From: Penelope pileata
Taxonomy: Eukaryota > Chordata > Aves > Galliformes > Cracidae
Assembly: GCA_013396635.1 (NCBI GenBank)
Contig: WBMW01001713.1
Span: 235,528-299,527 of the forward strand
Direction: 5' to 3'
Length of the DNA stretch: 64,000 nt
Shown here one piece after another: positions 12,201 through 26,800 of this stretch; the stretch's first letter is position 1, and every line of letters starts with the position of its first letter. The position numbers were made by a program, and so were the translations under genes. Below the pieces are notes generated by a model, which did no database searches, was not told the DNA's origin, and was given only the letters and a program-made list of their open reading frames with translations.

Positions 12201-15200
12201 GTGTGGGGGAGTCTCTCCAGTGACGGCAGAAGGCTTTGGCTCAGACCTCCTCTGGTGCGGTTCGTTCACTGGCGATGGCTGTGGTAATGCTGTGAATCCT
12301 CCCACTGGAGGTGGGATAGGTAGGAAACCACACTCTGCAGAATAAAAATGTAATTTATAGAGCTTCCAATTATCCAGTGAACAAGTGACTGCTGAGATTA
12401 AGTGCCCATTTCCTTCCTTTATTTACATCCCTGCAGTGAAGGGGAAAAGTTATTTATTCTCAGACTGTTTCTGTGGTCAGGATTAAGCCTTAAGAAGTTG
12501 AAATAAATGGGGCATGCACGTTCTTCTCCACGTGCATTTACCACATTTGCTGATGTAGCTGTCAGTGCTCAGCTCTCCCCGGAGCTTCCTGGAAGCCTGC
12601 ACAGGGACAGACCAGCCGTGAGAATGGTGAAGCTCTGTGTAAGGTTGTGTAGCATCACGGAAGCGATCTCATACTTTAAATGCCACTTAAATTAAGCATT
12701 CCCATTTCTTTAGCTGATAATGAGAAAGGCACAATTTTTCTTATATTATTCTGCCTCCGTTTTAATGTCCAAGGTTAGGGAAATGCTGATAACTTGATGT
12801 TTGTGTTTTTCTCCACTCCTTAGAGTTAAGGTAGCCATCCATCAGTGCAGCGCCAGTTTTCCATCAGTTTGAGCGCAGTTGATCTTTTCCCCAAGAAAAT
12901 ACATTCTGACTCAGAAATCCATCTTGTGGCATGTGTGTTTGCAGTGCAGCAGCCATGTGCCACACACGTGTGCCTGTGCCTCCCTCTGTAGGAGAGGCCC
13001 TGTGAATTCCCATATGTGTGAGCAAAATAAGAGTTGACAAGTGAAAGAGATTCAGGCTCAGAAGTTTTAGCTACCCCAGAGTACCTGAAATTTAGAAGTA
13101 GAAGCGCTTTGCTTACACGTTGCTGTAATGTGATGAGGTTGTTGGTTATATAGCGTTAAGTCAGAGGACGTGCTCTTGGACCACGTTCAGTGCTGCGCTG
13201 TGTATGTGAAGTAACACACCTACCTGGCTTGGTGCTGAAGTGGCAAAACTAAAGCAGGTTTAGCTCCCAGTTTAACAGCTTGCTTAGAGGCAAGACCTTC
13301 AAAGTCCAAAAAGATGCAAGGCAGTCAATGAACCACCCTGTCACAGCTGTCTGCACCCATTCTACCCATGGGCTGGAGCTGGGGATGGATCATCAGGCCA
13401 GCAAAGGGAGCAGTGTTTTTGAGAGATGGACTCAACAGGTATGGGCCCAATTTTGAGACTCAAACAGCACTGAGTCGTGTTTAGCACCGTGGAGGCTGGG
13501 CTGAGCTCTAGGGTAGAATTGATCTACGTGTTTCTCAAGTGTATGCAAAGTATGTCTTATGCTGGAGATGTATTTCTTTCTGAAGTGCAAGCACTTCACT
13601 GCTTTAAAAAGTAAATCCAGAACTGCATCTCCAAAAATCCAGAGCTCTTTTCAGTGATGAAGACACTTGAGCAGAAGAGAAGCTTTGCTTTTAAGCTTTT
13701 GAGAATTTCTTGAAAACTACGTGGAGGAAAGGTTGCTCTTGAGATTGCCATGGCTGCAAGTTTACCACTAGAGTGACAAATACTCTCTGAATGTGTTAAG
13801 TAAACAGCCCTACAAAAGGGGAATGTTTGTAATTTATTTTAGTGCTTATCCCGGAAGGGAGGGAAGGCTTAATCTCTTTGCTTTTGTTTCCCTGTCTACA
13901 AAATGGAGCTGTAAAGCTGCTGAGTGCAATGCATGGGGAGGCTGAGGCCTCTGCCGTGGTTGTCAGGGGCCTCTGGGCATGCCCTCTGACCCGCTGCGTT
14001 CGTGGTGCTGGATTCCCAGGGACACCTATGAGAGGAGTGCACCCAGCCATCGCAGTGAGAAAGCTCTAAAACCTGTCTGGTTGAAATTCAGAAAAATTTG
14101 AATTGACAGGTTAACTATTCCATGTTTACAAAGCAGTAGGTTGGTTTGTTTTTCCATATTCAGAAGCCTCTGGGTGTAGGAGGTGTCACCTTTCCAGCTG
14201 CTTCTTTGTCTGAAAAGTAGTGGACAGGATTGCAGATGACATCCAGCAAAACTCTTTCATATGCAAAGGCTGAATATTTTTTTCCGGCTTGGCTGTAGTG
14301 GTTGTTTTTCTAATCTCTTACTTAATTCTATATACGAAATTTTTAGCTATTTGCCAACAAATATGACATAATCCATTTATTTTGAAGCCCTGTACCATTC
14401 CATGCAGTTCAGAGAAGCTCTGTTTTCCAGTGGAGCTGGCTACTTAAGAACAGTTAGTCCAAAATTACGTAGTTTTGAGTTCCATGCTGGCTTCAGCAAA
14501 GTGCAACTCTAAAATAACTTAGTCATGACTGCAAAGTTTAGCTTAACATTGGTGAAACCAAAATTTGGCAGAGTTTATGCCAAGTGAAACCTGTGCCAGT
14601 GAGAGGATAACAAAACCCACTATGTTTTCGTTTGCTGAGAATTTGCAGTACCTCAGGAGAGAAGTACAGTCTGATGTCACTAGATGCTGTGTATGGGTGA
14701 GTTTATCTTGTATGTTCACAGGAGTGATGCTTGGGCTATTCAGCTGTTGTGGGAGGCTGGTTGTTCTGGGGGGGATGGGCTAGTTCTGTCTCCAGCGTTA
14801 ATGCTTTGGTTTTGTTTTTTTGTTGAGTACTCCTTGATCCAGGAGTGTGGGAGATGAACTGACGTGTTTCTTACTATGTGTTCTTTTCAAGGGCTGTCTC
14901 TGAGGTTCTGATAACCACAGAAAAGATAAAAAATTTGCTGACCTCACAACTAACAAGGGCACTTCAGCCTTTCGCTGTTCGGAGGTACTTTGGCTATGCC
15001 AGTCTGCAGAGTGTTAGAGGAACAAACTGTCCTGGCTGTAGCCCTGGCCAACCGCCTGTATGGTGCTGGGGACCAGCTCTGGTGCAGGTGATGGGGAGAG
15101 GGTCTGCTCACAGTCCAGGAGATGAATACAGGAAAAGTCAGAGCCCAAGTGTTGGACATAGCTTGAAAGCATGGTGAAGATGTTGTGTGGCAGAAGTCTG

Positions 15201-18200
15201 TGCTTTCTGGAGTCAATGGAGTGCCTGGAAGCAGAGATTGGGTCACGTCCCTGCTGCAAAGAGGAAGGCTCTGCAGCCATTCTCTATCTTACCACTTGGA
15301 GACAGTAACCTATGAGTTGGAGCTGTGTTGAGCGTTTGATTTGTTTTCAGTTTTCTTGTGCTGCCTTTACTGTATGTTCCTTCATAACGTTCACCCAAAC
15401 CGTAAAGCCAGTTCGTGTGCCTTGCTTTGAAGGCAGATTGCTTTGGCCTGCACCCATTGGTCTTCTTATTTCCTCACCATATGGCAGGCAGCTGCCCAGG
15501 AGCAGCTGTATGTTCCATGACCGTCCTCCAAGCTGTTCTTTCAGCCTCCTCCAGCAGTAGCAGCTGGTGTGGGCACCTTTGGAAGAGCCTGGAGATAGTG
15601 CTGGGTAGATTTTGTGCCTCTGTCTTCCCTGTTTGCTGCTATGACGCATCCAGTATACAGCTAATTTTTTGCTATTTTGTTTTGAAGCTTATTTGCTTAC
15701 TTTCCATGCTGCAGGCTAGAATCAGACCTGTTGTAAAAAGCAGAAAGTCCTTCAGTGGAGAGAGGTGTTGGCCTCACGGGCCTGACCCCAGCCCCACCTC
15801 ATGCTGTGATGGATGCCGCACAGGGCCCATGATGGACCCGCTCTCTGGCTGCTGCACAAGGCCTCTGATGGACGCATCCTCTGGCTGTAACAGCACAGAT
15901 AGCTTTTGCCTTGCCCACAGGCCAAGGACTGATCCTTCTTGCTCCCAGAAACTGCACTTTAGGAGAGGCCTAGGGAGGCCTGCAGGCTTGCAGCCCGGCC
16001 TGCGAGCGAGGTGGCACACTGCAGGCACGCTGGAGGTCTGTGCCTGGATCTGCCCTGCAGTGAGACAAAGCCGTGGAACCTTCCCTCCTGTCGGGAGCCT
16101 GTGGTGGGCCCCTGGCTGTCTTTTTCCTGCTGTACTGCCTGGCCTCATTTTAAAAGCAGATTCTCTCTTAACACTTTCCGTCCTGAAGGATGCTGACTTT
16201 CCAGTACAGGCGCTGTAAAAGGAGCAGCCAATAAATTTATTCCTGCTTTTACTCCTCAGCACTACATGTTATAAGCACCTGGGGTTTTATCTTCTGTGTG
16301 CTCGCCTGGTTTGCCTGTAGGCAGCCAGTAGTTCCCTGCCCTCCCAGGAGCGTTTGTTATGTGCCCATGCCAGTGTTAATCCCATTCTCTGACCCTAAGA
16401 ACAGACTTGTGCTGTTACTGTCAGAAGTTAGGAGTTTCTAGAAGTTCAGATTACCACTGCTGCCTGCTCAGATGGTACCAGGGATCACATAATAAATATG
16501 TAGATGAGAGCACTGGTTCTGAGGAGTGTATTGGTATTGGCTCTTCCAGGGCTAGCACAAGGGAAATGGTATTTTGTGGGCTGAATGCAAACCCAACAAA
16601 TTTTTCCTGTGGGAACGCAAATCCCTGTGTAGCAAATTTTGACTTACATATGGTAGGCATGCTTTTCTCCAGAGTTACCTTTCACAAACACATAAGAAGT
16701 AATTTCCAGGTGTCTGTTGATCACAGTGTGAAAACTGCTGCTCTGGAGCCATACGGAAGTTGAATTCCTTTGAAAAAGTCTTTCAGACTTCGGCTGTTTC
16801 TGTTTTTGTAAGTCTAATACCTGGTACAATACACAGAATCATAGGGGCAGGAAGGGACCTCTGGGGATCTTTGAGTCCAGCCACCCTGCTACACCCATGT
16901 ATGTCAGGCTGCTTTAAGAATCAGGAAAGGTTCGCCCTTCCTGACTGGATTTGTCTTTTTATTCCATACCATCCACTGCTGTGGGGAGCATTGCAAATCT
17001 GATATCAGAGAGCAAAGAAATTCATGTGCATAAGCAATGAGTGAAAACTGATCTTAATGTAAGCGTTGAAACTGCATGTGCTTGTGCAAGGCAAATCTGG
17101 AGCTCTGTGTTGAGATCTAAACCTTTAAACTTGGCAAAAATAACTGTGGGAGGGCATGGCAAAGGAAGAGGTTTGTACTGGACTGCGCTGCTGTGCGCTC
17201 TGACAGCAGTGCTGGCGTTCCTCCGTGCCACTAATGATGTGCATGCTCCTGCTGCAGCCTGCTCCATCCCACACAAGAGTCCTTTCACAGAGGAGAAATG
17301 CAGAGTCATATTTCTGAGTGTAAATTGGCCGGGGGTTTGTTTGTGGTGTAGGCTCCACCAGGCTCATTCCTCTCAACAGCTACGCCATGTGTGAGCCACA
17401 TGGCAGAGGGCAGGGGCAGGCGGGTGGAGTGGCCCAGGCTGCTGCTTGGGGTGCTGGTGTTGCCACTGGGAGGCTGCTTGGTCGGGTGCTGCTCTCGGGC
17501 AGCCCTGAGCCTGGTGAGGTGACCGAATCCTGCCTCTCTTCCTGTCTGTAGCTCCCCAATTCCAAGCCTTCGGGCAAAGGTGGGCGTTGCTCTGGTGGGA
17601 TGGATGTGCACCTGTGGGACATGTGTGTCTCAGGTTTGTCTGGCTCCCTGCGGCTGCTGCTGGTGGAAGCCCTCTCATGAGGTGGGGCAGGATGCAGACC
17701 AGCTTCTGCATTCAGCTGTGCAGGTTTAATATGCAGTAATACAACTGCTGTCCAAAAGACTAAAGAGGTGATATTTTGCAGGCTATTGCACAGCAAGTGT
17801 ATGTTTGAGTCCTTAAAGTCCTTCAGGCCTGCTGAACTGGAAGATACCTCCGAGCATTTGTGCCACGTTTCCTGCGCAAACACAGAGGTTTACAGCTGAA
17901 GTTTCTTCATCATGTCTTTCTGCACCTGAGTATGCAGGCAGGCAGCGACTTGTTGGGCTGAGCTCTGGAGGGCTCAGTGCTGTTTTCCCATTGACAGTAC
18001 CTTTTGGCCTGCAGCAACAGCGAAGGAGTTTCTTGGTCCACTGGAGAGGTGCAGGGTCTGGCTGGTGCTCTGGCTGCTGAGCTGACTTCATGCAGGTATG
18101 CTGGGGTGACAGCTGGTGTTGCCTCATCTCCATAGGGATTTTGTTGAAAGACAGCTACGGCAAAGCAGCTGCTTTACTGCAAAGCAGGCTTTGTTTGTTT

Positions 18201-21200
18201 AAATCAGGCTATGGTAATGGTTATAAACTGGAAGAGGGTAGATTTAGACTGGATATAAGGAAGAAATTCTTCACTGTGAGGGTGGTGAGACACTGGAACA
18301 GGTTGCCCAGAGAAGTCGTTGATGCCCCCTCCCTGGCAGTGCTCAAGGCCAGGCTGGATGGGGCTTTGGGCAACCTGGTCAGGTGGGAGGGGTCCTTGCC
18401 CATGGCAGGGGGGTTGGAATAAGATGATCTCTGACGTCCCTTCCAACCTGAACCATTCTATGATTCTATGAAATCAGGCTGAAAGATAACCAGGTGGCAG
18501 GGAATGTATGTCACTGCAGTTCAGGAGCGTCAGGGACTCGCATCATCATGTTTGCAATAGGAGGAAGTCTGATTTGAAAATGAATGCAGGCCAAGGACTT
18601 TCTGATGGGTAGAAGTGACTTGCCCTTATTACTTACACTCTACACTTGGAGGGAAGTTTTATAATCTTGAAAAGATAAGAGAACCATGAACTACAGAATG
18701 ACTTCCCTGAAGCGTTCAAAGGCCAGCGAGCTGTAAGTTGAAGCTCCCTGGAGGTGGAAGAAATCTCCTGTGCATCTCAGTGATGTTTGCATCAGGCTGT
18801 ACACAGAGGTTGGAGGTTCCAGGGAGTGTCCTACTGATGCGAAAATATGAACTGCTATTGATCTTCACTGACTACTTAACTCTGAGCATCTCCTGCCTTC
18901 CTAAACATTTTTTCCCTCTCTTTCTAGAAGTAAAATCCTTCTGGATAGCCAAGCGTCCTTCGCCATTTCGACTGTAGAACTGTTTATGGACTGTTCTTAC
19001 AGTTCTTCTGTGTTTTGTTGCAGCTCTCTCTTCCAAATTCTAAATTTGAGTTTCATCTCAGAGAACACTGTTACTAGCAGTCATCAAGTTATTTTGCTGT
19101 CTTGTTCTGGTTTGAGGTGCAGATCACGGTGCTCCTATTTTCTATTTCCTATGGCCTCCAAGAAAAGTTGGCTGAAAACCTTTGAGAACAATGTCTTCAT
19201 TGCAAAGTTTTCACATGAAAGGGTCAATTATTGTGTTAGACCTGCTCTAGTGTCCCAAAACATCCTGCCAGTTTCCAGATCACAGGGCAGATTCTCAGCT
19301 GGTAAAAACTGAATTCTCCCCTGCTCCAGAATTAGCTTGGTGCATTTCTTATCGCTGTTCCAATTCCTCCTAATTAGTAGCCTGATATAGAATAGTCTGT
19401 TTCCTATTTTATCCTCTGTCCCAGTGCCTGAGGTGTAAATAAACTCTAAATACATGAGGAGGGTAGGCTGGGATGTGAAGAAATGAAGAAAAGGTGTTTT
19501 GTTTTTTTCTTTCTTTCTTTTGGGGAAGAAGAGAGGAGGAGAATCATCAGAGCCCAAATTAACAGCGTCCGGTGCAAGCTAACAAGAACAAGTGACTAAA
19601 ATCATTTTTATTTCCAACAACTTAATTCTACAGTATTTAGATTAGAAGAAAAAATATTTCTGTATGTATTAAAATGATCTTAATTGGTGATGCCAGATGT
19701 TTCTATTTTGGGGGACCCTTGGTAATGTGGCATGGGCCCGTACTCAATGTGCTCATTGAAAAGTCAGTGGTACTGGGCATCTAAATTTGAGCACATTCTG
19801 ACCTTCAAAATCTATCAATTTTTTGTTATGAGAACCAAGAATATTTCTAAACATCAATGTTCCTTCCCAGTGGCTTGCACACTTAATTAACCTTGCAAGC
19901 TGCATTCACCAGTGTCTCAATTAGTACTGGTGGGAACAAGGTATCCCTTCAGAAATTACGGAATGTTGCAATTAATGCCTTGTTTGAGCACACTGATTTC
20001 AGAGGCCAGCCACAGCCCCAGTCCTGTGCATAGGAGACTTCCTGGGCTTTCTTTACGGGAGTTGTTCCCTTGAAGCAAATATTTCCAAGCAGACTTGGCA
20101 AGGTGAGGTGCAGATGTGTTTTGTATGTTTGAAAGCTCTCTCTGCACTGGGATGATGATGGGGAGAACTAGAGCAAGACATAGAGGGGCCTGGGGATCAA
20201 AGGGGCAGGAACCTACTTTGCACTGAAGAGAGAATTTCCCTTATATGGAAGCCATGAAGTGTGGGGTTTTGGCTGTCTGATGCAGCTACGAGCAGCCCTA
20301 GTCGGATGGCTTTTCTGGGAACATGTTGATTCCCCTGTTGTTCTAGAGGCTGCTGTCTGTGCCCACTGGGCTTAAACATGAGTCTGTCATGGCCCCATGC
20401 AACAACCTGAGGATTTGAGGGAGTGAGATACTGCTGTCACATCCTACAGTTGTCGTTGGTGTGACTGGGAAGCTGTGCTCTAGGTACTTAATCTTCTTTT
20501 TTATATGCTGAAGTGCCTGCCTCTGCGCTGTTGTATTACTCTGGGTTGAGAGCCAAGAATGTCTGGGAGATTTCTTGAGTAGCATGGAAAGACCCTAATG
20601 CGTTTTCATATGTACATTTATGTACATCTGTGAATCATTCTCTTGCTTGGGTTTGGAAGATCACTGAATGTTGTTAGATCACTGCTGCTGCCAGCAAAAT
20701 CTATTATCCATGACTTGCTGAAGGGCAAGGAGAATGAGTTAGAGAGGAGACATTTGTTGCATTCCTGCACTGTGAGGTCCTAGTCTTGTACCGCTGCCCA
20801 GCTGGGGAGCCTCGCTGCTGCTGTGGCTGGCTTCATGCTCTCTGCCACTGCACAGGGCTCTGACCGCCTCTGTTGGGAGCCAACGTTGCAGGGACCTGGC
20901 TAAAATGGAAAAAAAAAAAACAACAAACCCACAAACAAAGCAACAAAAACATCCCAAACCAAAAACCAAGGTGCTCCCAAAAGTCTGTCCTTAATTAAGG
21001 AAAACTCTGGACCATATGGTGAGCCCCTGTGAAGTCAAAACATCTGACACAGTTAAACTTTTAGCAACTTGGTTAAATGCTTAAGCAGTTCTTTAAATGT
21101 GAGCCTGAATGTTGAGACCTTACTAATGAAGTGCTGTGAGCATAATTGTGCAAAATAAGTGGTGGCAAGGAAAGTTTACATCTGTTCCATCTCTGAGCCG

Positions 21201-23798
21201 CGTTGTTGGGAGCTGGCGTGGCGGGGTCCCACGGTGTGCTGTCTCCTGATCCCATTGGTATTTGTGGGACTGGAGATATCCTTCACAGATCGGTGGCTGC
21301 AAGACGGAACTGGCAGCCCACCAAGCAGCACCAACGTCTGCAGAGCAGCAGAGCACTGTTAATGACAAAGAAATTATTAGGTGAGTGAATGAGAGCTGTA
21401 TTACCGGTCAGTGGGGCAGTGAGTTCTGTTTGATTTGCTGTGTTGTTGGAAAGACTTCGTGTAGGAGAGCGTTAAAGTAGCTGAGAGCAACTCCTCTGTG
21501 GTAAGGAAAGATGTTTTCACAGCTGAAACGCAACATTACAGTTCGCCTAGCTGGGTGATGAGCACCAGGGTGCCCCATCCCTGGAGGCGCTCAAGGCCTG
21601 GTTGGGTGGGCCCTGGGCAGCCTGATCTGATGGATGTGGGTGTTGGAACAGATGATCTTTGATGTCCCTTCTAACCTAAGCCATTCTGTGATTCTAACAG
21701 CTCTCTCCGTGCACATCAAGTCGTATAGGAAGGAGTGGAAACCACTCTGGGGTGGGAAGAGGCTCCTCCCTCACAGGGTTTTTAAAGAATTTTGCCTCCC
21801 TCTTGTTTCAGATTGTTTTCCCTCCCCTTTAGGATCCATACCTTCTCTTTCAGTCTCTCTCAGCTACACTGTTTCCTAGTCAAGGTGTTTATTCTCTGGT
21901 TCACAGTGGAAATTGCCAGTTAGGTGGTTTTTGTATTTTTGAGCTGGTTTTCTAAGTCTGGCAGCATTCAAACAAAAAGGCAGGGAGAAGTGACTAGCCT
22001 GTTACTTTATTTACCACTTGTTTTGGGAACTCTAAGTTCAAATTTGTATTTGACTCATATTAGGGCTCCGCTGTGGATCTTATTTTTTCAGTTATTTTTG
22101 GCAGGGCTGAACTCACACCCACAATAAGCACAGCCATGGGTCGGGAGCCTGCCTGGTGCTGGGCTCCACGTGCTGCTCGGCCCATCTGAGAGCGGCGGTG
22201 GGCTCCTGCTGCTTGCTCGGATGCTGCAGGGGGGCTGAAGTCTCACAGAACTAGAAGTACTTCGCTGTTGGCTCTGGCTCTGCTTTGTTGAGTTCAACTT
22301 AATGTGTTAAACTCGCATACAGTGCTCCATTCTTCACACGTGAACAGTGCTGCGGTTGGCCCAATGCAGCAGGTAGCAGTGGCAGGGCTGGTTGCAGTAG
22401 CAAGGCCTTTAATGCTCTGGGGTGTGAATTGCCACTTTTTTCCCTGCCTTTGTTGAGTAAAAGCTGTCATGAGCACACAGAGCCCAGCTTTGAGGGCAAA
22501 ATGGCCCTCTCAAAGCCCGGCTCTGGCGACAGCCCTTGTAGCCAGTCAGGCACGCAGCTCCGCTGATGCAGGCCGAGCCATTCGGTGACAGGATTGTCTG
22601 TCTCCAAGGCTTCTCCAGGGACGAGCCAGGTTCCTGGTGATGGTTTGTGCTTGTGGGAAGTGACTTCATCAGGAATAACTGTATAACTCAGCATTTCTGA
22701 ATAAGCTGGAAGGTGGCAGGCTATGTGGCCGCGCCAGTCATTAATCCATACAGGGATTAAAGGCCTGAAGTGCCACGTTCCTCATGGCTCTATCTTGTCT
22801 CTAATAAAGCAGAGGAAGCAGGGGGCCACAGGTGAACTCCTTCCCATTCTGTCTCCCTGCTTCATTGTGTGAGGCTATGGAGGAGTTCCGGGTCCAACCT
22901 GAGGATCTGGGCACCTCTGCTAGCACAACTTGAGGAACACAGTGTACAAAAACATGCTTTAAAGGTGCCCAGTAGTCTGCAGCTAACAGAAGGGAACCTG
23001 TTTGCTGTTTGTCACTGTTTGCTTTGCTGTGTAATCTCTCTCTGAATGCTTTATTGCTGCTCTCTTCTTTGGAAGATGGCCAAAGCTCGATTTTTGTCAC
23101 CAGTTTCTATGTTCCAGCTGTTGGGAGAGATCTAACAGGCTTTCCATTGACTTCGGACTGCTCTTTGGATGAGACCCTATGGGTGTAGGGCATGTGGCCA
23201 AACTACAGCTCTCGATGCAGGGGAATTCAGTGTTGGGCTATGTCCTGTAGCAGACCTTGTGAACAAGCTGAATCCCTGGCTTCAAGGGGAAGAGAGACCA
23301 AGAGACAGCTGAAATGGGCAGCTCTGGATTTTCCTGAGGCTCTCTTATATGGGCAGCTGAGCCCTGCAGCAAGCAGAAGCAGCAGAAGCTGCTGGACAGC
23401 CACAGATGTCCTCTTCACTGTGAGCTGTTCTCAGTGCAACCCCAACTATCGGCATACTGACCGTTGTCATCCCTTGGGCGTGCTGCCTGTGTGCCTCAGG
23501 TTGGCTCCCACTGGAGTCAGCGGCTTGGGACCACTCAGTGGTGACTGCCCCACCTTCCTGGGCAGCCTGTGCCAGTGCATGACTGTTCTTTCTGAGAATA
23601 TCCAACCTGAAGGAGTTACCACCGTTTGCTAATGGGGGCAGTTGGTGATGTTGAATTCAGTAGGAAAATTACTGCAGGCCTCTGGCGGTGGAGTTTCCCA
23701 CAACTCATGCTACGATGTGACCCATGCTGCTGAGGAGCCAGAGGCACACAGTGTTGGTTTTGTCCTGTAGTACTTTTCCTATAGCAATGATGAAGGGT

Positions 23799-23839
<41 letters not shown>

Positions 23840-26800
23840 AATCTCTTCTGTCCCAGTGCCTGAGGTGTAAATAAACTGTAAATAGCTGGGGAGGGCTGGC
23901 TGGGATGTGAAGAAGTGAAAAAAAAAGTTTGTTGTTTTTTCTTTCTTTCTTTTGGGGATGAAAAGAGGAGAACCAAATTAACTCCTCCGAGTTAACTCCT
24001 CATTGGAGCCCAAATTAACTCCTTCTTGCAAACATAGAGTTTGAAGAGACATTATCAGGCTAAAAATACAAGCAGTCTGTTCATGGCAGTTTTCCTGTGC
24101 TGCTGCTCACGTGTTACTTAATTAAAACAGTAGGTGCTTAATGTTGCGCTTACTTTTCCACTGTTCATGGTACATGATCTTTTTCGAGGAGGGTTACTTT
24201 GCTCAGTATGGACAATGAGGACTTGTGTCCGTGGTAAGACTGCTGGGAAAAGCCAAAGTAAATACTGAAGTGGTTATAGTTATGCCGACATAAGCCCCTG
24301 TATGAACATTCTTACTCAAACTTTTTTTAAAAAAAATTTAACTTCTATTTATTGGAAATGGGTTTAAATCTGAGTGGAAAAAGCTGCCATGTTACTGGAA
24401 TTGGAGTGTTCATCTGGAGGTCTGTTCTACTTTTATTACCCTTTTCTTGTTCTGCAAAGCGTGGCAGGAGATGAATTTTTTCTTGTCGTTCCACCAGTCT
24501 TTCCTGGTTAAGTCACACAGGCTTTAGGCTGTAAAACCTGCAGGAGGCCTTTTTTGGTCTTTAATCAAATTATGGTTGTTGTAGAATTCTACTCATCGGC
24601 TCTTGAACATGAAGTTGCCTTTAGTGCAAAAGTTATTGATGTATTCTGAACCTTTTTAAAGCAGTTCATTTTTTTAAATCTTCTACCCCAGTTAATAGTT
24701 GCAGGCGCAGTGTGTTGGCTTTGAATGGAGTTGTCTGCAAGGAATCTCCTGAAATTTGTTATGGAAGAGTCCTTTGCAGTGCTGCAGGCACTGGGGAGCA
24801 GCTCTGCTGGAGAGGCCTGGGGTCCTGTGAGCTGTGGTGGGACCCTGACCATGTTGCAGTGGTGTGCCCTGGTGGCAAAGGGCAGTTGCAGCCCAGGTGC
24901 TCTGAACAGAAGCACGGCCAGGAGGTTGGGGGAAGGATTTCTCCTTTTGCTGAGTGGTTGTTAGACCACGTCTGCAATGTCATGTCTGCCTTTTAGCCCC
25001 ATTTTGCACAAGAAAGATGTTGCCAAGCATGATCAAGTCCTGCAGACAGCCGTGAGGAGGGTGAGGAGTGTCTCAACCCTTCCCAACTGTCATTACCCAT
25101 TGATGGCAGAGCCAGTTTTCCAGAACTGGAGAGATGTGCAGCACAGACAACAGACCATCAGTGGTGGTGGTATCTGCAGCAGTGTCTTCAGAATGGATTA
25201 AGACCAGTCAGGGTCCAGCTGGTCCATCTGAGTAAGAGCACTGAAGCCTTAACTCGGCCACTTACAGGTTCTAGGGATCATGCATTACGCAAGAAGTGTT
25301 TATAACAGAATATTCTGTTGAGCCTCTTATGCCTTGAGAAGATGTTGCCAGTGGGAAGTTCTGCTCATATTTTTATTTGCCTGTTTTCCTTGTGTGGAGA
25401 TTGTCATTAAAAAAAAAATGAAATAAAGGACTTGCCTGTGTTTTTTCCATGCAGTGCTGTTGCAAACACCGTAGCTGCTACTTTTTCTGCAGACATAAGT
25501 GTGCTGCAGTGGTTCAGATATCGCATTGGAGTCAGTGTTGATTTCTTTTGATGTTAAATGTGAATTGTCCTGAAACTAATAGTGATAATTGTTTTTTGGA
25601 GGGTGTGCTGGTTTTTGTTTTTTGTTAAGTTTTTTTAGGCTTAAAGCTGGAAAAACAGAGATTTGCCAAACTACTAGTCATAGGGCATATTTCATCCAGG
25701 GCGTGGCAGACTTAGTTGCCTTTGAGGACTTTGGGCTTAGAAATGCTGCTGGGTGGATAGTCCCGGAGGCAACCGTCCTTTGTTCGTGCCAGAGCTTTGT
25801 CTCATCCCTGTCTTCCTAAGACTCTACTGGGCTGTGAGTTTACCTTCCACATACCACCACCATGACAGCCTGGGCAGTCAAATGGTGTTTTCCTTCTAGC
25901 AGTTTCCCCAGGAGCAGATTTAGAGGTTCCTCTGAGTTCCCATTCCCATGTCCCACTTCTGGCTGAAGGCTCTGTGACTTGCTGGGAGAGCTTTGTCAGG
26001 AGCACAGCATCCTACTGGAGGCAGAGTGGAGAGCCCCAGCTGTGTGCAGAGCCAAACGGAGAAAAACTTCCAGGTGAGACAGAAGCAGCCAGCATTAACA
26101 CCAGGACCAACTGGACACACACAGCCAAAGCTTCCCCTTTTTCTCTCCAGGCCCCTCCGCATCTCCCTACTGATACTCTGCAAGCTAGAGGCACTGGGAT
26201 GAGGCTTACTGAAGCAAACATGCACATGCAGCTCAGTGGGAGCTGTGTGATTATTTTTGGGGATAGCCTGGACTTGGCAAAGAGCACAGTGTAAGCTGGA
26301 CTCCAGCTGTTGTCGCCATTGGGTTTGCACAATGTCTAACGGCAGTGTGGTCCCACTGCACGGCAGGAGCTCCTTGGTGCCACTGCAGCCCCAGGGATGG
26401 CCAGGAACAAAAAGCCATTTTCACAGTTCTCTGTGGCATTTGAGGAATTTTGGAGCTGTCTCTCAGTGCCTGTGCAGCTGGAGCGTAGGAGGAAAGCAGA
26501 ACAAGAGCAATGAAATGCGCATAGTTGGGGAGGTCCAAGTTTGGGTGCGTGATCTGAAATACATGCAGTGCTCAGAGCAAGTGCAGTGCAATACACAGAG
26601 CCTAGCCAGACCTAACCAAGTCAGACTGACGTGGTCTCTTCTACCTAGTCAGCGCTGCCTGGCAGTTTCAGTCTAGTTGAACATCCTTGCAAGCCCGATT
26701 TGCAGTTAGGTCTGACTAGGAGCTTGGTCAAAAGCAAATCCCAACATTATGAGTAATGCCAGTCTCGCTCTATCATGTGAGAGCAAGAAACCTACATTCA

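Noticed and set aside
17306..17883. Three overlapping minus-strand frames of 101-167 codons
   Set aside because: Overlapping frames in GC-rich DNA, with no domain and no splice context; typical of missing stops by composition.
25920..26676. Cluster of frames on both strands in intron 1
   Set aside because: Mutually overlapping frames on both strands with no domain; no evidence of a gene.
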